A DNA stretch of 20,139 bases, taken from NCBI GenBank assembly GCA_964500525.1, contig CAZCOE010000037.1, positions 1 through 20,139 of the forward strand, given 5' to 3'. The notes under the pieces were generated by a model. The model did not search any database and was not told where the DNA came from. It was given only the letters and a program-made list of their open reading frames with translations. Both the position numbers and the translations under genes were made by a program. The DNA is from RGIG7378 sp964500525. Its GTDB lineage: Bacteria; Bacillota; Clostridia; RGIG7378. The number at the start of each line of letters is the position of its first letter. Position 1 is the stretch's first letter. Positions 6,928-14,620 of this stretch are shown piece after piece.

Positions 6928-7682
6928 TAACCAAGCGAATCATCCCCTGTCTGGATGTGAAAGATGGCAGAGTAGTCAAGGGTGTTAATTTCCGGGAACT
7001 GCAGGACGTGTCATCTCCTGTGGCTCTGGGCAAGTACTACAGCGACAACGGCGCTGACGAGCTGGTTTTCTACGACATTACCGCCTCCAATGAGGGGCGC
7101 AGGCTGTTTGCAGACATTCTCACCCAGGTGGCATCCACCATATTTATCCCATTGACCGTAGGTGGAGGCATTAACTCATTGGAGGATTTTGACAGGGTGC
7201 TGAACTGCGGAGCGGACAAGGTCAGTGTGAATTCCGGCGCCATTGCCAACCCGGACCTGGTGGGGGACGCTGCTAAGAAATACGGACGGCAGTGCGTGGT
7301 GCTCTCCGCCGACATCAAGAGAGTTAATGGAGAGTTCAGGGTATTTGCCAAGGGCGGCCGGCAGGACACCGGCATGGAGGCAATATCCTGGATCCGGCGC
7401 TGCGTGGACAATGGAGCGGGAGAGGTGGTAGTAAACTCCATCGACACCGACGGGGTTAAGCAGGGCTTCGATCTGGAAATGCTGGAGGCAGTGTGCAATG
7501 CAGTGCAGGTGCCTGTAATTGCATCCGGCGGAGCAGGTTCCCCGGAGGACTTTGTCCGGCTGTTCTCCCAACTGCCCCAGGTGGACGCAGGGCTGGCTGC
7601 CTCCATATTCCACTTCGGTCAGGTAAAAATAAATGATCTAAAGAAGCAGCTAAGGCAAAACAATATTCCGGTGAGGTTATAA
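6924..7682 (+). CDS. hisF: Imidazole glycerol phosphate synthase cyclase subunit HisF
   Basis: HisF is the cyclase barrel that, with ammonia from HisH, converts PRFAR into imidazole glycerol phosphate and AICAR, the latter going to purine synthesis. The 252 residues include RIIPCLDVKDGRVVKGVNF (5-23) with catalytic Asp11, and SADIKRVNGEFRV (128-140) with Asp130, the same numbers as in the well-studied Thermotoga enzyme. Phosphate loops are TVGGGINSLEDF (78-89) and ASGGAGSPEDF. The start overlaps the hisA stop by ATGA with GGAGGT upstream. Its partner HisH is two genes upstream, the common hisH-hisA-hisF order. Confidence 0.97.
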   Translation: MITKRIIPCLDVKDGRVVKGVNFRELQDVSSPVALGKYYSDNGADELVFYDITASNEGRRLFADILTQVASTIFIPLTVGGGINSLEDFDRVLNCGADKVSVNSGAIANPDLVGDAAKKYGRQCVVLSADIKRVNGEFRVFAKGGRQDTGMEAISWIRRCVDNGAGEVVVNSIDTDGVKQGFDLEMLEAVCNAVQVPVIASGGAGSPEDFVRLFSQLPQVDAGLAASIFHFGQVKINDLKKQLRQNNIPVRL

Positions 7683-7683
7683 C

Positions 7684-8331
7684 ATGATAGACATTAATAT
7701 GCTTAAGTTTGACGACAGGGGTTTAATCCCTGCCATTGTGGTAGATGCAGACAGCAACAAGGTGCTGACATTGGCATACATGAACAGGGAGAGCCTGGAA
7801 ATAACCATGGCCAAAGGGCTGACCTGCTTCTACAGCCGCTCCAGACAGGAACTATGGCTCAAGGGCGAGACCTCAGGAAACTACCAGCACGTAGTCTCCA
7901 TCACAGCTGACTGCGACGGAGATGCATTGACAGTCCGGGTTCGCAAGGATGGACCTGCCTGCCACCTGGGCACCGACTCCTGCTTTACCCAAGAGGTATT
8001 TGTGGGAAGCGAGCCCGACGGATTCACTCTTGAGATCCTGTACCGACTGCTCCAGGGCCGTAAGGCCACATTGCCTGAGGGCTCCTATACAACCTACCTG
8101 TTCCAGAAGGGTATGGACAAAATACTCAAGAAGGTGGGCGAGGAAAACACCGAGGTTATTATCGCAGCCAAGGCCGGGGATAAGGCGGAGACCATTTACG
8201 AAATCGCCGATTTGGCATACCACCTTATGGTGCTGATGGTGGAGATGGGAATCAGCCCGGAGGACATCAGGAAGGAGCTGGCAGGACGACACGTAATCGA
8301 TCACAAGGTCAAGCAGGAGAAGATGGTCTAG
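7684..8331 (+). CDS. hisIE: Bifunctional phosphoribosyl-AMP cyclohydrolase / phosphoribosyl-ATP pyrophosphatase HisIE
   Basis: The 215-residue protein fuses the second and third steps of the pathway. The HisI part (about 1-105) shows AYMNRESLEI (31-40), YSRSRQELWLKGETSGNYQ (50-68), the metal site DCDGD (76-80) and zinc-type cysteines 77, 93 and 100 (PACHLGTDSCF). The HisE part (about 115-203) is a MazG-like helical pyrophosphatase with KVGEENTEVIIAAK (150-163), whose glutamates bind magnesium, then IADLAYHLMVLM (174-185). HisE acts first on PR-ATP, HisI then opens the ring of PR-AMP. It is the last his gene, beginning 1 base after hisF. No hairpin terminator follows it. Confidence 0.97.
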   Translation: MIDINMLKFDDRGLIPAIVVDADSNKVLTLAYMNRESLEITMAKGLTCFYSRSRQELWLKGETSGNYQHVVSITADCDGDALTVRVRKDGPACHLGTDSCFTQEVFVGSEPDGFTLEILYRLLQGRKATLPEGSYTTYLFQKGMDKILKKVGEENTEVIIAAKAGDKAETIYEIADLAYHLMVLMVEMGISPEDIRKELAGRHVIDHKVKQEKMV

Positions 8332-8471
8332 GCCCTGGAAAAATTACATTTTTCGTCAAAAATAATTATCCGTAAATATCATAAATCCATTTTTATTAGT
8401 TTGTTTGCTTAATTGACCCTGGGGCCGCTGAATGGTAAAATTTTAAATTAATTTCAGATAGGAGCAAGGGT
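8332..8471 (+). promoter_or_regulatory. his / ilv-leu intergenic region with a strong promoter
   Basis: This 140-base AT-rich gap separates the two biosynthetic operons. It holds a near-consensus SigA-type promoter: TTGACC at 8413-8418, a 17-base spacer, and an extended -10 TGGTAAAAT at 8433-8441. The predicted transcript start near 8448 leaves a leader of only about 25 bases, with AGGAG (8460-8464) 7 bases before the ilvE start. I see no T-box, leader peptide or GC-rich terminator for the his operon, so read-through from his genes is possible. An AT-only hairpin (8348-8353 with 8358-8363, loop CGTC) lies about 50 bases upstream of the -35 and could be an upstream binding site, but the support is weak. 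Confidence 0.7.
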
Positions 8472-9512
8472 ATGCAGACTTATTCAGGAATCAAGAAGAA
8501 TATCGACTGGAACAACCTGGGTTTTGGCTATATCAAAACCGATGCACGATATGTTACCGACTACAAGGATGGCAGTTGGGACCAGGGATGTTTAATCGAG
8601 GACGATACAATTACCATGAGCGAGTGCGCCTGTGTTCTTCAATATGCACAGACCTGTTTTGAGGGGCTTAAGGCCTATACTACAGAGAATGGCAGGATCG
8701 TATGCTTCCGCCCGGACCTGAACGCCGCCAGAATGGCAGACACCTGCAGACGGATGAAGATGCCGGTTCTGCCGGAGGGCCGCTTTGAGGAGGCAGTGGT
8801 GCAGACAGTGAGAGCCAATGCCCAGTGGGTTCCACCATATGGTTCCGGAGCATCTCTGTACATCAGGCCGTTTATGTTTGGCTACGATGCCATCATTGGA
8901 GTTAAGCCGGCCAACCAATTCCAGTTCCGGGTATTTGCGACTCCCGTAGGCCCCTATTTCAAAGGCGGCGTCAAGCCCCTTACACTTCGCATTTCCGACT
9001 ACGACAGAGCAGCCCCCAGAGGCACAGGACATATCAAGGCCGGCCTTAACTACGCCATGAGCCTCTATGCCATTGTGGATGCCCATGAGCAGGGCTACGA
9101 CGAGAATGTGTATCTGGATTCCGGTACACGTACATATATTGAGGAGACCGGCGGCGCCAACATCATCTTCATCACCAAGGACGGCAAGCTGGTTACACCT
9201 AAGTCCGGCACAATTCTTCCATCAATCACCAGGAGATCATTGGTGCAGGTTGCCCATGACTATCTTGGCATGGAGGTGGAGGAGAGGCCTGTGGCACTGT
9301 CAGAGGTTGATGGTTTCGCCGAGTGCGGCCTGTGCGGAACAGCTGCAGTTATTTCTCCTGTGGGCAAGATTGTTGACCATGGCAGAGAGATATGCTTCCC
9401 CTCCGGTATGACGGATATGGGACCTATTACCAAAAAGCTATATGATACTCTCAGAGATATTCAGTTAGGCAGAATCCAGGCCCCCCAGGGGTGGATTAAG
9501 GAGATTATCTGA
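8472..9512 (+). CDS. ilvE: Branched-chain amino acid aminotransferase
   Basis: IlvE is a fold-type IV PLP enzyme that transfers the amino group of glutamate to the keto acids of valine, leucine and isoleucine, the last step for all three. The 346-residue protein is the larger, eukaryote-like class of bacterial BCAT: ALQYAQTCFEGLKAY-type block (56-69), CFRPDLNAARM (78-88), YIRPFMFG (130-137), and the PLP lysine Lys189 in GTGHIKAGLNYA. Downstream are YLDSGTRTYIEETGGANI and SITRRSL, which bind the cofactor phosphate. The start is fixed by AGGAG 7 bases upstream. It heads the ilv-leu operon directly behind its promoter, while a hairpin terminator follows it, so it may be made in excess over the later genes. 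Confidence 0.95.
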   Translation: MQTYSGIKKNIDWNNLGFGYIKTDARYVTDYKDGSWDQGCLIEDDTITMSECACVLQYAQTCFEGLKAYTTENGRIVCFRPDLNAARMADTCRRMKMPVLPEGRFEEAVVQTVRANAQWVPPYGSGASLYIRPFMFGYDAIIGVKPANQFQFRVFATPVGPYFKGGVKPLTLRISDYDRAAPRGTGHIKAGLNYAMSLYAIVDAHEQGYDENVYLDSGTRTYIEETGGANIIFITKDGKLVTPKSGTILPSITRRSLVQVAHDYLGMEVEERPVALSEVDGFAECGLCGTAAVISPVGKIVDHGREICFPSGMTDMGPITKKLYDTLRDIQLGRIQAPQGWIKEII

Positions 9513-9525
9513 CACTATGTGATAG

Positions 9526-9560
9526 CCCTGTCTCTTTAATTCGAGACAGGGTTTTAGTTT
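9526..9560 (+). terminator. Hairpin between ilvE and ilvA, probable (leaky) terminator or attenuator
   Basis: A perfect 9-bp stem, CCCTGTCTC (9526-9534) with GAGACAGGG (9543-9551), closes an 8-base loop and is followed by TTTTAGTTT. The interrupted T tract suggests incomplete termination. No clear promoter follows before ilvA (start 9589, with AGAGGA 7 bases upstream), so downstream genes probably depend on read-through. It could also mark a processing site or protect the 3' end of ilvE mRNA. Confidence 0.75.
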
Positions 9561-9588
9561 AAATTTCTCAGGGAAAGAGGATAGTAAA

Positions 9589-10785
9589 ATGCTCACAATC
9601 GACAAGGTATTTCACGCATCAGTGGTACTCAAAGGCATAATTCGTCCAACACCGTTGGTAAAGGCCTATGGTGAAGGACTGGACTGCCAGCTGTACCTTA
9701 AGCCGGAGAACCTGCAGAAGACAGGCTCCTTTAAGCTCAGAGGTTCGGGATATAAAATCGCCATGTTGTCCGAGGAGGAAAAGGCCAAGGGAGTTATTGC
9801 CTGTTCCGCAGGAAACCATGCCCAGGGAGTTGCATTGGCAGCCTCCAAGTGCGGCATTCCATCCCTTATCTGCCTGCCGGACAATGCACCGATTTCCAAG
9901 ATAGAGGCCACCAAGTCCTATGGTGCCGATGTGTGCCTGGTGGAGGGATACTACGACGACGCATACAAGAAGGCTCTGGAGATCAGAGATGAGAAGGGAT
10001 ACACATTTGTACATCCCTTTGACGACGAGAATGTTATAGCAGGTCAGGGAACCATTGGACTGGAGATACTCAACGACCTGGACGATATTGACGCTGTTAT
10101 AGTGCCTGTGGGAGGAGGCGGACTGATCTCCGGTGTGGCATATGCCATCAAGTCCCTTCGCCCTTCCATCAAAGTATACGGTGTACAGGCGGCAGGTGCT
10201 CCCAGCATGTACAACTCCATCAATGCAGGTGGCATACAGAGTCTGGATAAGGTTTCCACAATTGCCGATGGTATTGCTGTCAAGCGCCCCGGGGACATCA
10301 CATATGAAATGGTATCCAAATACGTGGACGACATGGCATTGGTTACAGAGGATGAGATCTCCTCTGCAATCCTGGCCCTTATCGAGAACCAGAAAATGGT
10401 TGCTGAGGGAGCAGGAGCAGTGTCCGTGGCGGCAACTATGTTCAACAAGTTCCCAATTCATGGCAAACGGGTTGTCAGCGTGGTATCCGGCGGAAACATC
10501 GATGTTACCAGCCTTTCCAGAGTTATTGAGCGAGGCCTGATGAAGTCCGGCAGACAGACCAACCTGCTTATCGAGCTCATCGACAAGCCCGGCCAGCTCA
10601 AGGACGTTTCCAGGATTATCGCAGACTGCGGAGGCAACGTTATCAGCGTTCACCACGAGAGGGCAGGAGAGACAGAGAGTGTCAACGGCTGCTATCTGCG
10701 CATCACCATGGAGACACGGAACTACGACCACGTTCAGCAGATTACAGAGGCTCTCAGATCTGAGGGTTTCAAGATTGTCAACTAA
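9589..10785 (+). CDS. ilvA: Threonine ammonia-lyase with C-terminal ACT domain
   Basis: This PLP enzyme deaminates threonine to 2-oxobutanoate, the entry to isoleucine. The 398 residues divide into a fold-type II catalytic part (about 1-315) and one ACT-like domain (about 322-398, NLLIELIDKPGQLKDVSRII onward). Catalytic motifs are the PLP lysine Lys49 in GSFKLRG, SAGNHAQGVA (73-82) and the phosphate-binding GGGGL (175-179). Classic biosynthetic E. coli IlvA (about 514 residues) has a longer C-terminal half with two ACT-like domains; E. coli TdcB (about 330) has none. This single-ACT form is a third, widespread type, used in many Gram-positives. Its place among ilv and leu genes argues for a biosynthetic role; feedback control through the ACT domain is inferred. 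Confidence 0.93.
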   Translation: MLTIDKVFHASVVLKGIIRPTPLVKAYGEGLDCQLYLKPENLQKTGSFKLRGSGYKIAMLSEEEKAKGVIACSAGNHAQGVALAASKCGIPSLICLPDNAPISKIEATKSYGADVCLVEGYYDDAYKKALEIRDEKGYTFVHPFDDENVIAGQGTIGLEILNDLDDIDAVIVPVGGGGLISGVAYAIKSLRPSIKVYGVQAAGAPSMYNSINAGGIQSLDKVSTIADGIAVKRPGDITYEMVSKYVDDMALVTEDEISSAILALIENQKMVAEGAGAVSVAATMFNKFPIHGKRVVSVVSGGNIDVTSLSRVIERGLMKSGRQTNLLIELIDKPGQLKDVSRIIADCGGNVISVHHERAGETESVNGCYLRITMETRNYDHVQQITEALRSEGFKIVN

Positions 10786-10796
10786 GGAGAATAGAC

Positions 10797-11168
10797 ATGA
10801 AGGCAGTATATACAAGCAGCGCACCGGAGGCCATCGGCCCCTACTCCCAGGCAATATGCGCAGGAGGAATGGTTTACACATCGGGACAGATACCCATTAA
10901 CCCCGCCACAGGAGCAGTGGAGGCAACCACAATCCAAGAGCAGACCCATCAGGTCTGCAGGAACATACAGGCTGTGCTTACAGCAGCCGGCACATCCCTG
11001 GACAAGGTGGTCAAGACTACCTGCTTCCTCAGCGATATGGGTGATTTTGCCCCGTTTAACGAAGTATACAGCAAGTACTTTACCGGCAAGCCTGCCCGCT
11101 CCTGTGTGGCAGTAAAGACGCTTCCCAAGAATGTATTGGTGGAAGTAGACACCATAGCAGAGATTTAA
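10797..11168 (+). CDS. ridA: RidA family enamine/imine deaminase
   Basis: RidA (YjgF/YER057c/UK114 family) hydrolyses reactive 2-aminoacrylate and 2-aminocrotonate, the enamines released by threonine/serine dehydratases, to the keto acids plus ammonia. The 123-residue protein has the family's normal length and the residues implicated in Salmonella RidA: Tyr16 (GPYSQA), the key Arg101 (PARSCVAV) and Glu116 in LVEVDTIAE. Other typical blocks are VYTSGQIPINP (26-36) and FLSDMGDFAPFNEVY (77-91). It follows ilvA by 11 bases with AAGGAG as ribosome binding site, so it is co-expressed with the enzyme whose toxic intermediate it removes, including the route to isoleucine. It probably works as a soluble cytoplasmic trimer, as the family does. 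Confidence 0.96.
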   Translation: MKAVYTSSAPEAIGPYSQAICAGGMVYTSGQIPINPATGAVEATTIQEQTHQVCRNIQAVLTAAGTSLDKVVKTTCFLSDMGDFAPFNEVYSKYFTGKPARSCVAVKTLPKNVLVEVDTIAEI

Positions 11169-11191
11169 TAAGCCCAATCAGGAGATAGTTA

Positions 11192-12856
11192 ATGGACAGC
11201 AATAAATACAAAATAGGCTACTACCCCGTTCCGGCTGCATATAACAAATGGGTCACCAAGGACCATATTGAGCAGGCTCCGGCCTGGTGCAGCGTGGACT
11301 TGAGGGACGGCAACCAGAGCCTGGTTATCCCCATGAGTCTGGAGGAGAAGCTGGACATGTACCGCCTGCTGCTTGCACTGGGATTCAAGGAAATCGAAGT
11401 GGGTTTCCCAGCAGCCTCCGAGACCGAGTACGAGTTTTTGCGCACCATAATCGAAAAGGATATGATTCCATCGGATGTGACTGTCCAGGTGCTGACTCAA
11501 TGCAGAGAGCATATTATCCGCAGAACATTTGAGGCCTGCAAGGGAGCTCCCAGCGCAATCATCCACTTCTACAATTCTGTCAGCGTGGCCCAGCGGGAGC
11601 AGGTATTCCGCAAATCCAAGGAGGAGATCAAGAAGATCGCCGTAGACGGAGCCAAGCTGGTTAAGGAGCTGGCCCGGGAATACCAGGGGAACTTCCGATT
11701 TGAATACTCCCCCGAGAGCTTTACGGGCACAGAGCCTGAGTATGCTCTGGAGGTATGCAATGCAGTGCTGGACGTTCTGGAGCCCTCTGAGAACAACAAC
11801 GTTATTATCAACCTGCCTGTTACTGTGGAAATGAGCCTGCCTCACGTCTACGCCAGCCAGGTGGAATTCATAAGCGAGAACCTGAAGTACCGGGACCATG
11901 TTACTCTGTCCCTGCATCCCCACAACGACCGGGGAACCGGAGTGGCAGACACAGAGCTGGCACTGCTGGCAGGTGCTGACAGAGTAGAGGGCACACTGTT
12001 TGGCAATGGAGAGAGAACGGGCAACGTGGATATCGTTACCCTTGCCCTGAACATGTACGCCCACGGTGTAGACCCCAAGCTGGACTTCAGCAATATGCCC
12101 TCCATAGTGGAGACCTATGAGAAGTGCACCAGAATGCATGTATATGAGCGCAGTCCCTACGCAGGAGCATTGGTGTTTGCAGCGTTTTCCGGCAGTCATC
12201 AGGATGCCATTGCCAAGGGAATGAAGTGGAGAGAGGAGAAGGGGCTGACCACCTGGAATGTGCCCTATATTCCCATCGATCCCCACGACATCAACAGAGA
12301 ATACGAGGCTGATGTTATCAGAGTTAATTCCCAGAGCGGCAAGGGCGGCATAGGATATCTGCTGGAACACACCTACGGATATGTGCTTCCTCCGGAGATG
12401 AGAGAGCATTTCAGCTATCTGTGCAAGAGCGTATCCGACCACGAACATCGGGAACTCAAGGCCACCGACGTTCTGGACATTTTTGTTGGCCATTATATGA
12501 ATATCAAGACGCCTATTTCTGTGGCCAACATGAATTTCACCCAGACAGCCAATGGAGTAGAGGCCTACGTCTCCTTTGTCAAGGACAATGTAAAGACCAC
12601 ACTTCATACAGAGGGCAACGGATCTCTGGACGCAGTGAGCAACGCCCTCAAGAGCTATTCAGGCAGAGATTACAAGCTCAAGGTATACACCGAGCACAGT
12701 ATGCAGCGCCAGAGCTCCAAGAGTACAGCTGCGGCCTATATTGGTCTGGAACTCAGCGACGGAGCCATCACCTGGGGAGCAGGGACTGATACGGATATTA
12801 TCCGAGCCAGTATCAATGGATTAATCAGCGCCTTCAATAATTCATTCAACGACTAA
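11192..12856 (+). CDS. leuA: 2-isopropylmalate synthase, long (type 2) form
   Basis: LeuA condenses acetyl-CoA with 2-oxoisovalerate, the committed step to leucine. At 554 residues it belongs to the longer type 2 group. The DRE-TIM barrel carries SVDLRDGNQSLVIPMS (34-49), where Arg38 and Asp39 are catalytic and metal-binding, VGFPAAS (70-76), the metal ligands in SLHPHNDRGTG (240-250), and GNGERTGNVD (271-280). A connecting region is followed by the C-terminal LeuA allosteric (leucine-binding) domain, ending in STAAAYIGLELSDGAITWGAG and a final helix. Feedback inhibition by leucine is expected from the family. The ATG has AGGAG 7 bases upstream and the stop TAA runs into the leuC ribosome binding site. 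Homocitrate or citramalate synthase activity is less likely because leuC, leuD and leuB follow. Confidence 0.95.
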   Translation: MDSNKYKIGYYPVPAAYNKWVTKDHIEQAPAWCSVDLRDGNQSLVIPMSLEEKLDMYRLLLALGFKEIEVGFPAASETEYEFLRTIIEKDMIPSDVTVQVLTQCREHIIRRTFEACKGAPSAIIHFYNSVSVAQREQVFRKSKEEIKKIAVDGAKLVKELAREYQGNFRFEYSPESFTGTEPEYALEVCNAVLDVLEPSENNNVIINLPVTVEMSLPHVYASQVEFISENLKYRDHVTLSLHPHNDRGTGVADTELALLAGADRVEGTLFGNGERTGNVDIVTLALNMYAHGVDPKLDFSNMPSIVETYEKCTRMHVYERSPYAGALVFAAFSGSHQDAIAKGMKWREEKGLTTWNVPYIPIDPHDINREYEADVIRVNSQSGKGGIGYLLEHTYGYVLPPEMREHFSYLCKSVSDHEHRELKATDVLDIFVGHYMNIKTPISVANMNFTQTANGVEAYVSFVKDNVKTTLHTEGNGSLDAVSNALKSYSGRDYKLKVYTEHSMQRQSSKSTAAAYIGLELSDGAITWGAGTDTDIIRASINGLISAFNNSFND

Positions 12857-12869
12857 GGAGACAGCCCAT

Positions 12870-14129
12870 ATGGGAATGACAATGACACAAAAGATTCTGG
12901 CAGCCCATGCCGGCCTGGATTCAGTTAAGGCCGGACAGCTGATCAGCGCCAAACTGGATATGGTATTGGGAAATGACATAACCACCCCTGTGGCAGTGAA
13001 CGAGTTTAACAAGGCCGGCTTCCAACAGGTGTTCGACAAAGACAGGGTGGCAATCGTCCTGGATCACTTCGTGCCCAACAAGGACATCAAGGCGGCGGAG
13101 CAGTCCAAGCAGTGCAGAGAGTTTGCCTGCAGCCACTGTGTCAGCCACTTCTACGACGTGGGCAAGATGGGCATCGAACATGCTCTGCTGCCTGAGCAGG
13201 GAGTAGTAACCGCCGGGGATTGTATTATCGGCGCAGACAGCCACACGTGTACATATGGGGCCCTGGGAGCATTCTCCACAGGTGTTGGCTCCACGGACAT
13301 GGCAGCGGGTATGGCAACAGGCACAGCCTGGTTCAAGGTTCCCGCTGCAATCAGGATTAACCTGACAGGCAAGCTCAGCCCAATATGCAGTGGCAAGGAC
13401 GTTATCCTGACCATTATCGGAATGATAGGAGTGGACGGTGCCCTGTACCGCAGCATGGAGTTCACAGGACCCGGAGCAGCCACACTTTCCATGGACGACC
13501 GGCTGTGTATCTGCAATATGGCCATTGAGGCCGGAGCTAAGAATGGCATTTTCCCTGTGGATCAGGTTACATTGGACTATCTCAAGGACAGGTCCGAGAG
13601 AGAACCGGTGGTATACCGGGCCGATCCGGATGCAGAATATGAGCAGACCATAGATGTGGACCTGTCTGCATTGGTCCCTGTTGTGGCATGTCCCCACCTG
13701 CCTGAGAACACCAAGCCTGCAGCGGATCTGGAGGATATCAGAATTGACCAGGTAGTCATAGGCAGCTGCACCAACGGCCGCATGGAGGACATGGAGGCAG
13801 CATACAAGGTGCTCAAGGGCCACCAGGTTGCAGATGGCGTCAGATGTATTATCATCCCAGCCACCATGCAGATTTACAGAAATTGCATCGAGAAGGGCTA
13901 CATTACTGCATTTATTGATGCCGGAGCAGTGGTTTCCACACCAACCTGCGGACCCTGTCTGGGAGGATACATGGGCATTCTGGCAGCCGGTGAGCGCTGT
14001 ATTGCCACTACCAACAGAAACTTTGTAGGCCGTATGGGCCACGTGGACAGCGAGGTTTACCTGGCCAGCCCCCTGACGGCAGCAACCAGTGCACTTACAG
14101 GACATATTACCGCACCCAAGGAGGCATAG
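12870..14129 (+). CDS. leuC: 3-isopropylmalate dehydratase large subunit
   Basis: LeuC is the aconitase-family iron-sulfur subunit of isopropylmalate isomerase, which moves the hydroxyl of 2-isopropylmalate to position 3. With 419 residues it is the shorter, archaeal or homoaconitase-like form rather than the 466-residue enterobacterial one. The [4Fe-4S] ligands are Cys300 (VVIGSCTNGRMEDM), Cys360 and Cys363 (STPTCGPCLGGYMG). Substrate-side motifs are IGADSHTCTYGALGAFSTGVGS-like (120-141) and NFVGRMGHVDSEVYLASP near the end. AGGAG is 9 bases before the chosen ATG; Met3 or Met5 are possible starts. It ends 2 bases before leuD, its partner. The exposed cluster makes the enzyme sensitive to oxygen. 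Confidence 0.95.
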   Translation: MGMTMTQKILAAHAGLDSVKAGQLISAKLDMVLGNDITTPVAVNEFNKAGFQQVFDKDRVAIVLDHFVPNKDIKAAEQSKQCREFACSHCVSHFYDVGKMGIEHALLPEQGVVTAGDCIIGADSHTCTYGALGAFSTGVGSTDMAAGMATGTAWFKVPAAIRINLTGKLSPICSGKDVILTIIGMIGVDGALYRSMEFTGPGAATLSMDDRLCICNMAIEAGAKNGIFPVDQVTLDYLKDRSEREPVVYRADPDAEYEQTIDVDLSALVPVVACPHLPENTKPAADLEDIRIDQVVIGSCTNGRMEDMEAAYKVLKGHQVADGVRCIIIPATMQIYRNCIEKGYITAFIDAGAVVSTPTCGPCLGGYMGILAAGERCIATTNRNFVGRMGHVDSEVYLASPLTAATSALTGHITAPKEA

Positions 14130-14131
14130 AG

Positions 14132-14617
14132 ATGAATACCCAAGGTTATGTTTTCAAATATCCGGACAATGTGGACACAGATGTAATAATCCCTGCCCGC
14201 TACCTGAACACCTCCGACAAGACGGAGTTGGCTAAGCACTGCATGGAGGATATAGATGCTTCCTTTGTGAACAAAGTCCGGGCGGGAGATATTATGGTTG
14301 CCGGTTGGAACTTTGGCTGCGGATCATCCAGAGAGCATGCTCCATTGGTAATCAAGACCTGTGGAACAGGCTGCGTCATTGCCAAGAGCTTTGCCAGAAT
14401 CTTCTACAGAAATGCTATCAACATCGGGCTCCCCATTCTGGAGTGCCGGGCTGCTGCAGAGGAGATAAATGCAGGGGATCAGGTATCAGTGGACTTTGAC
14501 GCCGGAATCATCTCTGACCTGACCACAGGCAAGACCTATCAGGCGGAACCCTTCCCGGAATTCATCCAGAACATTATCCGAAAGGGAGGCCTTCTCGCCT
14601 CACTTAAGGAGGACTAA
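14132..14617 (+). CDS. leuD: 3-isopropylmalate dehydratase small subunit
   Basis: LeuD is the swivel-domain subunit that completes the isopropylmalate isomerase active site. The 161-residue length fits the short archaeal-type partner of a 419-residue LeuC. Seen are DNVDTDVIIPARYL (12-25), the substrate-binding loop GWNFGCGSSREHAP (58-71), and SFARIFYRNAINIGLPILEC, where the family's arginine contacts the substrate. AAGGAGG lies 6 bases before the ATG. The gene directly follows leuC and precedes leuB by 3 bases, giving the standard leuCDB order. A role in a side pathway such as methylthioalkylmalate or homoaconitate is not suggested by the neighbours. Confidence 0.95.
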   Translation: MNTQGYVFKYPDNVDTDVIIPARYLNTSDKTELAKHCMEDIDASFVNKVRAGDIMVAGWNFGCGSSREHAPLVIKTCGTGCVIAKSFARIFYRNAINIGLPILECRAAAEEINAGDQVSVDFDAGIISDLTTGKTYQAEPFPEFIQNIIRKGGLLASLKED

Positions 14618-14620
14618 TAT

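Noticed and set aside
8348..8363. AT-only hairpin ATTTTT-CGTC-AAAAAT after hisIE as a his terminator
   Set aside because: The 6-bp A/T stem is too weak for an intrinsic terminator and has no T tract in the right place. It is mentioned only as a possible protein-binding palindrome.
8439..8453. CodY-box-like sequence AATTTTAAATTAATT
   Set aside because: It matches only 11 of 15 positions of the consensus as I recall it, in very AT-rich DNA, with the central and right-hand part wrong. Chance is a sufficient explanation.
9513..9588. A separate promoter for ilvA downstream of the hairpin
   Set aside because: No -35/-10 pair with acceptable spacing was found in the short stretch between the hairpin and the ilvA ribosome binding site.
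9619..10881. 420-codon open frame on the - strand across ilvA
   Set aside because: It is the antisense shadow of a conserved gene; its translation is Cys- and His-rich without any recognisable domain, and it has no ribosome binding site or promoter. The same holds for the long - strand frames at 11189-12607, 12921-14105 and 17910-18989.
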